Positions 15,975 to 24,691 of a DNA stretch of 64,000 nt are shown here, one piece after another. This stretch comes from Archaeoglobus veneficus SNP6 (lineage in GTDB: Archaea > Halobacteriota > Archaeoglobi > Archaeoglobales > Archaeoglobaceae). A model generated the notes under the pieces. The model worked only from the letters and a program-made list of their open reading frames with translations. It did not search any database and was not told the origin of the DNA. The stretch spans positions 62,001 through 126,000 of the forward strand of contig NC_015320.1 of assembly GCF_000194625.1 (NCBI RefSeq), read 5' to 3'. The translations under genes and the position numbers were made by a program. Every line of letters begins with the position of its first letter. Position 1 is the stretch's first letter.

Positions 15975-17162
15975 ATGGAATACTACCTTCGGTGCATCGA
16001 CTGCGGTAAAAAATACGAGAGAGAAGACATATACACGTGTGAGTGTGGCGGATTGCTTGAGGTTGCCATAGACTTTGATTCCGTTGAAATCGACTTCAAA
16101 TTTGATGGCAACGAGTTGAGAGTCTGGAAGTATCGCTGCTTGCTTCCAGTTAAAAGAGAACCGGTATCGCTTAAAGAGGGTGGAACACCGCTGTATCACG
16201 CTACAAAGCTTGCAGAAGAGCTTGGGTGTAAAGTTTACGTCAAGCATGAAGGAGCAAATCCATCCGGATCTTTCAAAGATAGAGGTATGACTGTAGGAGT
16301 TACAAAGGCAATAGAGCTCGGTAGAAACGCCGTTGCCTGCGCATCGACAGGCAATACCTCAGCATCCATGGCAATGTATGCTGCGAAGGCTGGCTTAAAG
16401 GCCTACGTTTTGCTTCCAGCAGGTAAGGTGGCGCTGGGCAAGGTTGCTCAGGCTTTGATGCACGGTGCGAAGGTTATAGGGATCAGGGGAAACTTCGATG
16501 AAGCTCTTGCTCTTGTGAGAAAGATAAGCGAAGAGGAAGGATTCTATTTGCTCAACTCTGTTAACCCCTTCAGGCTCGAGGGGCAGAAGACGATAGCCTA
16601 CGAGATCGTGGATGAAATAGGAACGCCGGACAGAGTTGTACTGCCCGTAGGAAATGCAGGCAACATCTCGGCGATATACAAGGGGTTTAAAGAGCTCAAA
16701 GAACTTGGCCTGATCGACTCAATTCCGAAAATGTCGGGTGTGCAGGCCGAAGGGGCGAACCCCATCTACAAGGCCGTTATGGAGTGTAGGGAGGACATAG
16801 ATCCAGTTTTAAAGCCTGAGACCGTTGCTACTGCAATAAGGATTGGTCAGCCCGTAAATGCGAAGAAGGCTTTAAGGGCGATATACGAGTCGAATGGGAC
16901 AGCAGTTCAGGTTAGTGACGAAGAGATCATCCGTGCTCAGAAAGATTTGGCGGCAAAGGAGGGAATTGGCGTTGAGCCTGCGAGTGCTGCAAGTGTTGCT
17001 GGTCTGAGAAAGCTCGTGGCCGAGGGAGTAGTTGAGAGAGATGAGACTGTTGTCTGCATAACAACTGGCCACCTGCTCAAGGATCCTGAAGCAGTCATAA
17101 GGGCTTGCGGTCAGCCCATTGAGGTTGATGCAAGTCTGGAGGCAATTAGGGCTGTTCTTTAA
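15975..17162 (+). CDS. thrC: Threonine synthase
   Basis: This PLP enzyme converts O-phosphohomoserine to threonine. The 395-residue protein starts with a zinc-ribbon-like segment (CIDCGKKY...CECGG) found in many archaeal ThrC proteins. The PLP lysine is K101 in GSFKDRG; the cofactor-binding glycine stretch is VLPVGNAGN and the C-terminal PLP-N1 site is CITTGHLLKDP. The start at ATG 15975 fits the TATA spacing. It appears monocistronic. Confidence 0.95.
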   Translation: MEYYLRCIDCGKKYEREDIYTCECGGLLEVAIDFDSVEIDFKFDGNELRVWKYRCLLPVKREPVSLKEGGTPLYHATKLAEELGCKVYVKHEGANPSGSFKDRGMTVGVTKAIELGRNAVACASTGNTSASMAMYAAKAGLKAYVLLPAGKVALGKVAQALMHGAKVIGIRGNFDEALALVRKISEEEGFYLLNSVNPFRLEGQKTIAYEIVDEIGTPDRVVLPVGNAGNISAIYKGFKELKELGLIDSIPKMSGVQAEGANPIYKAVMECREDIDPVLKPETVATAIRIGQPVNAKKALRAIYESNGTAVQVSDEEIIRAQKDLAAKEGIGVEPASAASVAGLRKLVAEGVVERDETVVCITTGHLLKDPEAVIRACGQPIEVDASLEAIRAVL

Positions 17163-17274
17163 TTATATTTTTGATTTTTATGGCTTTTTATAGCAGTATC
17201 GACGTTCGCATAAAAATCGTCGCTTAGCAATCCCGAGGAAAATTTTTTTAAGTTTTATAGAGTAGCATACTAAT

Positions 17275-17334
17275 GCCCGCCAGCCATGCGTCCCCTGAAG
17301 TGATGATGGGGATTCCACACGGCGGGCTACAACC
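17275..17334 (+). ncRNA. Candidate archaeal H/ACA pseudouridylation guide RNA
   Basis: Lower stem gcccgcc/ggcgggc (17275-17281 with 17321-17327) is followed after one base by an ACA box (17329-17331). The upper stem tcccc/gggga (17291-17295 with 17308-17312) is capped by TGAAGTGATGAT, which contains the CUGA and UGAUGA elements of an L7Ae-binding kink-loop. The internal pocket strands are 9 nt (17282-17290) and 8 nt (17313-17320). The spacing from pocket to ACA is about 16 nt, within the family rule. The GC-rich block stands out from AT-rich surroundings. The target uridine was not determined. Confidence 0.8.
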
Positions 17335-17380
17335 CTTTCATGGATTTTACACTTTCTTTAGTAGGGGATAAAGATACAGC

Positions 17381-17402
17381 GTTCTAAATATTTGTTTAGA
17401 AC
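17381..17402. promoter_or_regulatory. 8-bp inverted repeat, possible operator
   Basis: gttctaaa at 17381-17388 pairs with tttagaac at 17395-17402 around 6 nt. It lies about 150 bp before the TATA box of the HD gene. It could be a regulator site or a terminator for the upstream RNA. Confidence 0.4.
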
Positions 17403-17580
17403 ATTAGTGAGGCATAAGCAAGCCTGCAACTAAAAAAACAAATGTCTTGGCTCGAAAAATATCCTCTGAAGACCAATTCTGCCAATTTAATAACTAAGCA
17501 AACCTGAACCCCGTAGTCTACTGCCAGTATGCAACAAAAAAGAATGACTTAAATACTTACTATAAGTTTTGTTAGTGTGT

Positions 17581-19041
17581 ATGGAGATTAGAGATCCAAT
17601 ACATGGCTTTATACACCTAAATGATGCCGAGAAAGAACTAATTAACACTGAACCCTTTCAAAGGCTTAGGAACATAAAGCAACTAGGTCTAACATGCTAC
17701 CTCTACCCCGGGGCTACCCATACTAGGTTTGAGCATTCGCTGGGAGTTATGCACGTAGCGACTCAGATTGTTAGGAGCATATTGAATAAACACAAAGTAG
17801 AGGATCTGGCTGAATATCTCGGGTTGGCCAACCCAGGGCATTTAAAAGATAGATTAGAAACCACAACCAGACTGGCAGCATTATTTCACGACCTTGGGCA
17901 TCCTCCTTTTTCACATTCCAGCGAGAATTTACTAAAAAAAGAGCATGAAGAGTATAGTGCTGAAATTATTGAAACATACTATAATGAACTTTTGAGACCT
18001 TTTGATAGGACTGTATCTGTCGAAGACCTATCGTTTTTAATCACTAAGGGAAAAAAGGCAAACGGAATTCTTGGGGGCGATCCTCTACTGAGCTTAATTC
18101 AGGAGATAATTTCTGGTGAAATCGATGCAGATCGGATGGATTATCTCCTTAGAGACTCACACTACACGGGCGTTGCTTATGGTAATTTTGATTACGGTAG
18201 GATTGTCGAGACTCTTACGATTACGCCTAAATTGGAGCGAGAAACCGATGGGGAGTCTGCAGATGGGTTAACCAAAATTTTCGGTGACGAGCTGATTAGT
18301 GAGGTTAAAAAGTCGCCAATAAAAATGGAACCAAGAATTGGCGTCGAGGTTGGAGGGATCTATGTAGTTGAACAATTATTAATTGCTAGATACTTTATGT
18401 TTAATCAAGTTTATTTCCATCCCATTAGGAGGTGCTATGACTCTTTGCTGGGTAGATACTTGAGTAGAGCATTTCCAGAGGGTTATCCCGAAGATCTGGA
18501 AAAATATTTGGATTTAGATGATGTATACGTCATGAATCTTATTAAAAATGATGTAAAATCCAAAAAAGTGGAGGATACGGAGAGAAAAAAGCTTGCTGAG
18601 TCAATATATAGGAGAGAACACCCTAGGCTGGTGTTTGAGTACAATGTTGACTTAACTAAAGATCAATTCAACGAAGTTTGTGAAAGAATGACCGGAGCCT
18701 TAGCTGAAAAGTTCAGTTTGAATGAAAATACTGATATTATCGTTGATCGGGCGGAAAAGTCCATTACGAAGATTCAGCAATCCGATTTTCTCGTGATAGC
18801 GGACGAGATTTCGAAAGATTTAAATAAATATTGGAGTATAGAAAAGATGAGGAAACTCTGGGAATCGAGAGAAGTTAAGTTAAAACACGTCTATCAAGTT
18901 TCAGATCTAATAAAAATGTTGGTGCAAAGTGTTAAGAAGATTAACAAGTTGAGGGTTTATGCCAGAGTTGGAAAGGGAGATGTTGATGATGCTTGGAGTT
19001 TGTGCAGTAGGATTGTAAGCGAAATTAGGTGTGGGGTATGA
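17581..19041 (+). CDS. HD-domain phosphohydrolase (COG1078, SAMHD1/dGTPase-like)
   Basis: The 486-residue protein starts MEIRDPIHGF at ATG 17581, 25 bp after a TATA box. HD-family ligands are visible: H in HTRFEHSLGVMH, the HD pair in LFHDLGHPPFSH, and the distal D in GEIDADRMDYLLRD. Relatives are dNTP triphosphohydrolases or related nucleotidases. The C-terminal half is longer and charged. DNA composition is more AT-rich than in neighbouring genes, suggesting transfer. Its stop overlaps the next start in an ATGA, so the two are translated together. Confidence 0.87.
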   Translation: MEIRDPIHGFIHLNDAEKELINTEPFQRLRNIKQLGLTCYLYPGATHTRFEHSLGVMHVATQIVRSILNKHKVEDLAEYLGLANPGHLKDRLETTTRLAALFHDLGHPPFSHSSENLLKKEHEEYSAEIIETYYNELLRPFDRTVSVEDLSFLITKGKKANGILGGDPLLSLIQEIISGEIDADRMDYLLRDSHYTGVAYGNFDYGRIVETLTITPKLERETDGESADGLTKIFGDELISEVKKSPIKMEPRIGVEVGGIYVVEQLLIARYFMFNQVYFHPIRRCYDSLLGRYLSRAFPEGYPEDLEKYLDLDDVYVMNLIKNDVKSKKVEDTERKKLAESIYRREHPRLVFEYNVDLTKDQFNEVCERMTGALAEKFSLNENTDIIVDRAEKSITKIQQSDFLVIADEISKDLNKYWSIEKMRKLWESREVKLKHVYQVSDLIKMLVQSVKKINKLRVYARVGKGDVDDAWSLCSRIVSEIRCGV

Positions 19042-19547
19042 TGAAGAACAGCGATTTGATTCTTTATGTGGTGAAAAAATTGAACGAAGTCGGGAGCTGG
19101 GCTGGAAATACGCATCTCCAAAAAATAATTTACTTGATTCAGTCAACATGTAATATCAAACTATATGACTTTGTCCTCTACCATTATGGCCCTTATTCCT
19201 TCGATCTAAGAGAGGATGTGGATCTTCTAACCATCTCTAACTACTTAGAAAGAGATGTCGACGAGTTCGGCTACCACTACAGACTTTCTTCAGTTTTAGA
19301 ACCATCTATACCAAGCGAAATACGAGATAAAGTAGATAGGATCGTGAAAGTGTTTGGTAAAGCACCAACGACGCTACTCGAGTTAATCACAACTGTGGAC
19401 TACGTAGCCAGAAAATCTCCGGGAAAGAGTGACAATGAAATCGTTGAAATCGTGAAGAAAATTAAACCCCACTTCTCAGAAAGGGCAATCGAGCTCGCTT
19501 TAAAGTGGTTAAAAGAAGATTTTAAAAAAATATTTAATGAAGAATAA
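19038..19547 (+). CDS. YwgA/Panacea-like (SocA-type) protein partnered with the HD hydrolase
   Basis: The 169-residue protein starts at ATG 19038, inside the HD gene's stop (ATGA). The N-terminal half carries the pattern LQKIIYLIQ then FVLYHYGPYSFDLREDVD, as in YwgA (COG3432) and in the Panacea/SocA antitoxin fold. The rest is helical, ending in a lysine-rich tail. No catalytic residues are recognised. Known: Panacea proteins neutralise varied toxins, and I recall that YwgA lies beside the HD protein YwfO in Bacillus. Here it may regulate or neutralise the HD enzyme (inference). Confidence 0.65.
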   Translation: MMKNSDLILYVVKKLNEVGSWAGNTHLQKIIYLIQSTCNIKLYDFVLYHYGPYSFDLREDVDLLTISNYLERDVDEFGYHYRLSSVLEPSIPSEIRDKVDRIVKVFGKAPTTLLELITTVDYVARKSPGKSDNEIVEIVKKIKPHFSERAIELALKWLKEDFKKIFNEE

Positions 19548-19658
19548 ATATTTATAAATTTTATTTTCATGTACTTCGCTTGTATCTACAGCAACTCAAA
19601 CAGAAAAGATACTTCGCTCTAACTCATATGACCATGGGGTTCATCAGAAAGAATACAA

Positions 19659-20021
19659 TTAAGAATCCACAACAACCTCAAATCCAGCCTTTCTAAGCCC
19701 CTTTATCGCCCTGTCGAGGTCTGACTCTTTTACAAATATGTGATCTGTTGAGTATGAAGATACAACAAATATGCTTACTCCTTCTTCCGCCAAAGCGGTG
19801 GAAACTCTCGCAATAAAGCCAACGAGGTCGAAGGGGAGCACACCATCGAACGTAAGCAACCTGTACCCTCTTTGCACATCAAAGGCATTGACCTCATCAA
19901 CTCTCGACTCCTCCACGATGACCGTAATCTCTCTTCCATCGTACACAACCGCAAAAGCACCGTCAACGGCCTCTTTTGCTTTCACTATTGCGTACCTTTC
20001 TTTGCTGACGACAAATTTCAG
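19659..20021 (-). CDS. ACT-domain protein, probably starting at a CTG
   Basis: The core [11 protein letters not shown]...[39 protein letters not shown] is a tandem ACT fold of the amino-acid-sensing (ACT_7/CASTOR-like) type. The only usual start is a GTG at 19983-19985, but the open frame upstream reads [18 protein letters not shown], which looks like the family's first beta strand. A CTG at 20019-20021 overlaps the TGA of the dCMP deaminase (CTGA) and follows GAGGAGGGGG. I take this CTG as the likely start (120 residues). The ligand is unknown. Confidence 0.7.
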   Translation of the reverse strand: MKFVVSKERYAIVKAKEAVDGAFAVVYDGREITVIVEESRVDEVNAFDVQRGYRLLTFDGVLPFDLVGFIARVSTALAEEGVSIFVVSSYSTDHIFVKESDLDRAIKGLRKAGFEVVVDS

Positions 20022-20497
20022 GACTCCCCCTCCTCGCCACCGTCTATGGGCATGTAAACGACTTCAATGCCTGCCTCCTTCAGAAACTCCAGCCCCCTGC
20101 CATCTGCGTATCTCCTGCCGTAAACGACCTTTTTTATCCCGGCGTTGATTATCATCTTCGCACACATTATGCACGGCTGATGCGTGGTGTAGAGCGTACC
20201 GCCTACTATGCTAACTCCGTGTACAGCAGCCTGTATAATCGCGTTCTGCTCCGCATGTACAGCCCTGCAGAGTTCGTGCCTCTCTCCCGATGGGACATTG
20301 AGCTCTTTCCTCAGACAACCAATCTCAAGGCAGTGCGGCAGGCCTGAAGGTGCGCCGTTGTAGCCTGTTGCGAGTATGCGCTTGTCTTTGACTATCAGCG
20401 CTCCAACCTTCTGCCTGAGACACGTGGAGCGTGAAGCCACGACTCTCGCAATCTCCATGAAGTAGTGGTCGAGATCTGGCCTTTCGTCTCCACTCAT
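20018..20497 (-). CDS. Deoxycytidylate (dCMP) deaminase
   Basis: The 159-residue zinc deaminase makes dUMP from dCMP. Zinc and catalytic motifs are VHAEQNAI (His and Glu) and PCIMCAK (two Cys). An extra loop [11 protein letters not shown] may bind a second metal, as in known dCMP deaminases. The stop overlaps the start proposed for the ACT protein. The gene is 1 bp from the TatD-like gene upstream, so the three form an operon. Confidence 0.9.
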   Translation of the reverse strand: MSGDERPDLDHYFMEIARVVASRSTCLRQKVGALIVKDKRILATGYNGAPSGLPHCLEIGCLRKELNVPSGERHELCRAVHAEQNAIIQAAVHGVSIVGGTLYTTHQPCIMCAKMIINAGIKKVVYGRRYADGRGLEFLKEAGIEVVYMPIDGGEEGES

Positions 20498-20498
20498 A

Positions 20499-21248
20499 TC
20501 AGAGCCTCAGGAACTTTTCCGCATTCTTAAATGCTAACTTCTCAACATCCTGCCTGCTGAAGTGCTGCTGCAGAAATTCTACCGTATCGCTGACGGCGAA
20601 AAGTTCCTCATCGCTAAATCCCGTGTCGCTGTTGAGCAGAAAGCGCTCAGAGCCATACTCATCCACGATGAACTTAACTTCTTCCTTCGAGAGCTTTCCC
20701 GGCTGAACCGTGAGGCCGGCCCAGTATCCATTTTTCAGGATTTTGCCAGCGGTTTTCACATTTGCATGATCCACGACCACAAGATCCTCTGGCATCCCAA
20801 CCTTCTGCAGGACTTCAAGAACCTTGTCGGTAACAACCTCCTTGTTCTTCCTTGGCGTGTGGACTATGCACGGAACGTCGAGCTTCTTTGCAAGTTCTAG
20901 CTGCTTTTCAAGCACCTCCACCTCAGCACTGCTGGCAGTTTCAAGGCCAATCTCACCGAAGGCCGTTGAGGGATTTTCCTCAAGATATTCCAGAACTTTA
21001 TCGTAGCCAGGAGGGATGCACCTCGGGTGTATACCTATCGCTGCGTAAATCACCATGCCAGCCTTTCTACCTCTCTCCATTTCAAAAGTCGTGAGTTTCC
21101 GGAAGAGGTCTATGAGTGTTGAGGGGCCTGAAGGTTCCACGGGATAGTATGCACAGCTCACGACTCTCTTTATTCCTTTTTCTACCATTGCACGTAGTTC
21201 ATGAATTCCTTTGCCCTCTGAGTGAGTGTGCGTGTCGAAGCAATCCAT
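20499..21248 (-). CDS. TatD-related metal-dependent hydrolase (COG1099)
   Basis: The 249-residue amidohydrolase-fold protein begins with the metal motif FDTHTHSEG. Further likely ligands are in [27 protein letters not shown] and LLNSDTG. The first strand starts three residues after the ATG at 21246-21248, supporting this start. The family is archaeal and its substrate unknown; TatD relatives are deoxyribonucleases. It leads the operon with dCMP deaminase. Confidence 0.87.
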   Translation of the reverse strand: MDCFDTHTHSEGKGIHELRAMVEKGIKRVVSCAYYPVEPSGPSTLIDLFRKLTTFEMERGRKAGMVIYAAIGIHPRCIPPGYDKVLEYLEENPSTAFGEIGLETASSAEVEVLEKQLELAKKLDVPCIVHTPRKNKEVVTDKVLEVLQKVGMPEDLVVVDHANVKTAGKILKNGYWAGLTVQPGKLSKEEVKFIVDEYGSERFLLNSDTGFSDEELFAVSDTVEFLQQHFSRQDVEKLAFKNAEKFLRL

Positions 21249-21682
21249 GGGAAAATGTCTACTGGCAGCTTTTAATTTTTTGGTGTTTTTTTGGTCAGAC
21301 CTGCGATCAGGCCCGTTAGTATTTTACCCCCACCCGAGTCTGAACCAATGTTAAACAGACTTCACAAGCGAATGAGATGGGCGACGCATAGAGCGTCCGT
21401 CGTCCACCTTTTAATCCACTTTAATTATTAGTTAAACTTTTGATTTATATCTCCCTCTCTCCCGATTCTGATTGCTGACATGGCTTTGCCTATCTGCTTT
21501 TCTTTTGCATTTTGATATATGTGAACCTGGTCTTCGATAAGTTAAGCTAAGCGGAAAAGGGAACTCTACAGCAGGTCGTCCACCTTTTTAAAGGTCGTGC
21601 ACAATTGGTGGTGGATGATTTCACGTTTCGATAGCGACCTTCAGAAACTTTTAAATTGGTATTTCAGGGAGAATTACTGATA
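21249..21682 (+). promoter_or_regulatory. CRISPR leader and divergent upstream region
   Basis: This 434-bp region has no gene. The part next to the array is AT-rich. It contains a 14-bp direct repeat gtcgtccacctttt (21399-21412 and 21575-21588), the second inside a palindrome acctttttaaaggt (21582-21595). Further left, ggtcagac at 21293-21300 pairs with gtctgaacc at 21338-21346 (one bulge), enclosing a cctg-cgat-cagg hairpin at 21300-21311. Array polarity makes this side the leader. Confidence 0.6.
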
Positions 21683-23197
21683 GTTGAAATCAGACTATTG
21701 TAGGATTGAAAGAACTGTGACCGAATCGAGAAACGAAAGAAAAGAAAGAGTTGAAATCAGACTATTGTAGGATTGAAAGCGTTTAGAAACGTCCCCGGCC
21801 ATGTCGAGGGGGGCTATTTTGTTGGTTGAAATCAGACTATTGTAGGATTGAAAGCGAGAAATGGTCGAAGCGATAGGGCTGAAAGAAGGCGAGTTGAAAT
21901 CAGACTATTGTAGGATTGAAAGTGCTCGGGGCGTTAAGTGTTGGGAAGATAGGAAAGGCAGTTGAAATCAGACTATTGTAGGATTGAAAGTCCCACGGTA
22001 GCATTCTGGTAGTAAATCCATCACCTGGTTGAAATCAGACTATTGTAGGATTGAAAGCCAGATAGCTTCATGAGGAGATAGATAACTGCACCTAGTTGAA
22101 ATCAGACTATTGTAGGATTGAAAGGAGCAGGAGCGGGAGCACTTGGTGGAGCAATAGGCGGGTTGAAATCAGACTATTGTAGGATTGAAAGGTTCAGATC
22201 GAAGGACAGATCAGGTTGGAGATTAGAAAGTTGAAATCAGACTATTGTAGGATTGAAAGCAGATTGGCTGGCAGGCTGGCAAGGGGTTCTACGACGTTGA
22301 AATCAGACTATTGTAGGATTGAAAGGAGGGAGACGGGCGGTGTGTAGCATGGCAGGGTATAGGGTTGAAATCAGACTATTGTAGGATTGAAAGGTATTTA
22401 GTGGTGGAATGTCTGTATCCTGTACTGGAGTTGAAATCAGACTATTGTAGGATTGAAAGCTGGTTCGTTCTTTCTCTCTGCGCGTACGACATCAAGTGTT
22501 GAAATCAGACTATTGTAGGATTGAAAGTTCCCGTTGACTGTTTCTTCGTCTGCAAATCTCTTCGGGTTGAAATCAGACTATTGTAGGATTGAAAGCCGTC
22601 AGGTGGTGGTGGAGGTATTGTAATCAAGTAAGTTGAAATCAGACTATTGTAGGATTGAAAGATTGCTACACGTCCAGCACTGGCCGGACTCATTGTAGTG
22701 TTGAAATCAGACTATTGTAGGATTGAAAGAACAGGAAGATGGACAAGCCCAGCACGCCAGCGAAGATCGTTGAAATCAGACTATTGTAGGATTGAAAGTA
22801 ATGGTTGCCGGGAAGGCGATTTTGTTAATGAAAGCGGTTGAAATCAGACTATTGTAGGATTGAAAGCATGTCGCATCTATACTGATGCGGTGTTTTAAAA
22901 TGTGTTGAAATCAGACTATTGTAGGATTGAAAGTCTGCCGGGAATAAGGGGGAGGATATGATGGATACAAAGTTGAAATCAGACTATTGTAGGATTGAAA
23001 GGAGTGTCGATGAGGGCGGCGCATTCACGAAAATAAACGGTTGAAATCAGACTAATGTAGGATTGAAAGAACGGGCACCGGGCCGTTGAGGATTTACTCT
23101 CTCAAGAGTTGAAATCAGACTAATGTAGGATTGAAATGCAGCCCGGGCAGTAGTACACCATCCAAAACCCCGTTGAAATCAGAAGCAGGATTGAAAG
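21683..23197 (+). CRISPR. CRISPR array, 23 repeats and 22 spacers
   Basis: The 30-bp repeat starts GTTGAAATCAGACTATTG and ends GGATTGAAAG, resembling Archaeoglobus repeats. Twenty copies are identical. The copies at 23040 and 23108 carry a T-to-A change (actaatg), and the latter also ends in T. The last copy (23172-23197) lacks 4 bp. Degeneration at the right end puts the leader on the left and transcription on the plus strand. Spacers are 34-39 bp except one of 45 bp (21780-21824). One spacer (22125-22161) could encode a glycine-zipper peptide. No cas gene lies within the window. Confidence 0.98.
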
Positions 23198-23236
23198 ACG
23201 TAGTTTTAATTAACACCCTCTCCATAATAACAAAAT

Positions 23237-23581
23237 ATGCTCATTGAAGACTACGGGTTTGGAAGGATTGTTGTCAAAGGCAGAACATACACGAGCGACG
23301 TTATTGTGTTCTGGGATGGAAGCGTTAAGGAATGGTGGAGGAAGAAAGGTCATTACGCGGACATCAACGACGTTAAGTCAGTTCTCGATGCAAAGCCTGA
23401 AGTCATAGTCTTCGGCACGGGTAAGTACGGAGCGATGAAAGTAGATGAAAATGCTGTCAAAGAGCTTGAGAAGATGGGCATCCACGTGGAAGTGGACATA
23501 ACAGAAAGAGCAACAAAGATATTCAACGACCTTGTTGCGGCTGGAAAGAGGGCTGTGCTTGCTGCTCATCTGACGTGCTGA
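23237..23581 (+). CDS. Mth938-like domain protein (DUF498)
   Basis: The 114-residue protein matches the Mth938/NDUFAF3 fold: opening YGFGRIVVKGRTYTSDVIV, middle PEVIVFGTGKYG, and a C-terminal helix NDLVAAGKRAVLAAHLTC. Eukaryotic relatives help assemble complex I; the archaeal role is unknown. It begins 39 bp after the last CRISPR repeat. Confidence 0.87.
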   Translation: MLIEDYGFGRIVVKGRTYTSDVIVFWDGSVKEWWRKKGHYADINDVKSVLDAKPEVIVFGTGKYGAMKVDENAVKELEKMGIHVEVDITERATKIFNDLVAAGKRAVLAAHLTC

Positions 23582-23625
23582 CTGTGTGGCTGAACATTTT
23601 TATGCATTGATACCAACGAAGAACG

Positions 23626-24408
23626 ATGAAGCTGAGAGTAGGAGACTACATGACAAAGAATGTCATAACACTCTCACCCGATAACACTGTTGATGAAGCA
23701 ATCGAGCTCATACAGAAGACAGGCCATGATGGATTCCCCGTTGTTGACGACAGCGGTAAGGTTATCGGGTACATCTCTTCCCGCGATCTCCTGAAAAAAG
23801 ACCCCAATACGAAAATCGGAGATATAATGAGCAAGCAGCTTTACGTTGCGAGGGAATACATGGATTTAAGGGATGCTGCGAGAGTCATGTTCAGAACCGG
23901 CCATTCAAAGCTCCCAGTTGTTGATGACGATGGCAGGCTCTTGGGCATAATATCCAACGCAGACGTAATAAGAAGCCAGATAGAGCGAGCCGATCCAGGC
24001 AAGGTAGAAAAGCTCAAAAAGACGATCGAGAAGGTACATGGAGTTAACATTGAAGTGGAGAGGGGCAAAGTTGAAGTTGACAGACTGATTCCGACTCAGA
24101 CGAAGGTTTTTGCGGACGAGTTGAAGGGAAGAATTTACGAGCTGAGAAGAGGTCTTGCAGAGCCCATTGTTGTGATAAAGAAGGGTGGACGGCTGTACCT
24201 CGTCGATGGTCACCACAGGGTTGTTGCGGCGAAGAAGATTGGCGTAAAAACGCTCGACGCATACATCCTTAAAGTTCCCGAAAACGTGGAACTCGGCATA
24301 GAGAGGCTCGTGAAGAAGAGGGGAATAAAATCTATCAGGGACATCGAGATAATCGAGGACGTCCCACACCCCCTCGTAGAGATAACCTTCAGAAACACGC
24401 GCAGGTGA
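23626..24408 (+). CDS. Tandem CBS domains fused to a ParB/sulfiredoxin-like domain
   Basis: The 260-residue protein has two CBS domains (about 1-60 and 61-120; motifs FPVVDDSGKVIGYISSRD and LPVVDDDGRLLGIIS) followed by a ParB-like domain with the DGHHRVVAAKKIG signature. Known: the archaeal serine kinase SerK, which makes O-phosphoserine for cysteine synthesis, is a ParB-like protein with the same kind of DGHHR motif. This gene could be a CBS-regulated serine kinase. A DNA-partition role is less likely because no ParA is nearby. CBS domains suggest adenylate sensing. Confidence 0.8.
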   Translation: MKLRVGDYMTKNVITLSPDNTVDEAIELIQKTGHDGFPVVDDSGKVIGYISSRDLLKKDPNTKIGDIMSKQLYVAREYMDLRDAARVMFRTGHSKLPVVDDDGRLLGIISNADVIRSQIERADPGKVEKLKKTIEKVHGVNIEVERGKVEVDRLIPTQTKVFADELKGRIYELRRGLAEPIVVIKKGGRLYLVDGHHRVVAAKKIGVKTLDAYILKVPENVELGIERLVKKRGIKSIRDIEIIEDVPHPLVEITFRNTRR

Positions 24409-24412
24409 AATT

Positions 24413-24691
24413 ATGTTGGACGAGCTCTACAACATTCTCGTTGACAGAAAACTGAATCCGAGGCCAGAGTCCTACACTGCAAAGCTTCTTTACGGCGAAA
24501 AGGGTATTAACGCCATTCTCGAAAAGATTGGTGAGGAGGCAACCGAGCTCGTAATTGCGGCCAAGGACGGGAAAAGGGAAGAGATAATATACGAGACTGC
24601 CGACCTGCTTTACCACATCCTCGTGTTGCTCGTAGCATTGGATATACGTTTAGAGGAGATATGGAATGAACTTGAGAGGAGAAAGAGATAG
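24413..24691 (+). CDS. hisE: Phosphoribosyl-ATP pyrophosphatase
   Basis: The 92-residue enzyme performs the second step of histidine synthesis. It shows the MazG-like metal pattern KIGEEATELVIAAK and YETADLLYH. The start is 4 bp after the CBS-ParB stop and the 3' end overlaps SRP19 by 26 bp, so the genes are one transcription unit. Other his genes are not in the window. Confidence 0.95.
   Translation: MLDELYNILVDRKLNPRPESYTAKLLYGEKGINAILEKIGEEATELVIAAKDGKREEIIYETADLLYHILVLLVALDIRLEEIWNELERRKR

Larger units (their letters stand above)
17163..17580. other. 418-bp intergenic region with an H/ACA RNA and a palindrome
   Basis: It holds the H/ACA-like RNA (17275-17334), an 8-bp inverted repeat (17381-17402), and the promoter of the HD gene: cttaaatac at 17548-17556, 25 bp before the ATG at 17581. 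Nothing else is supported. Confidence 0.6.

Noticed and set aside
17275-17331. Simple transcription terminator after thrC
   Set aside because: The two stems, kink-loop and ACA box fit an H/ACA RNA much better, and no T-run follows.
21293-21346. tRNA-like or 5S-like gene in the CRISPR leader
   Set aside because: Only one bulged stem and one 4-bp hairpin form; no T-loop or known 5S motif is present.
22505-22693. 62-codon minus-strand frame in the CRISPR array
   Set aside because: It consists of translated repeats and spacers.
23626-24408. Chromosome partition protein ParB
   Set aside because: No ParA gene or parS-like repeats nearby, and the CBS fusion with DGHHR fits metabolic enzymes better.
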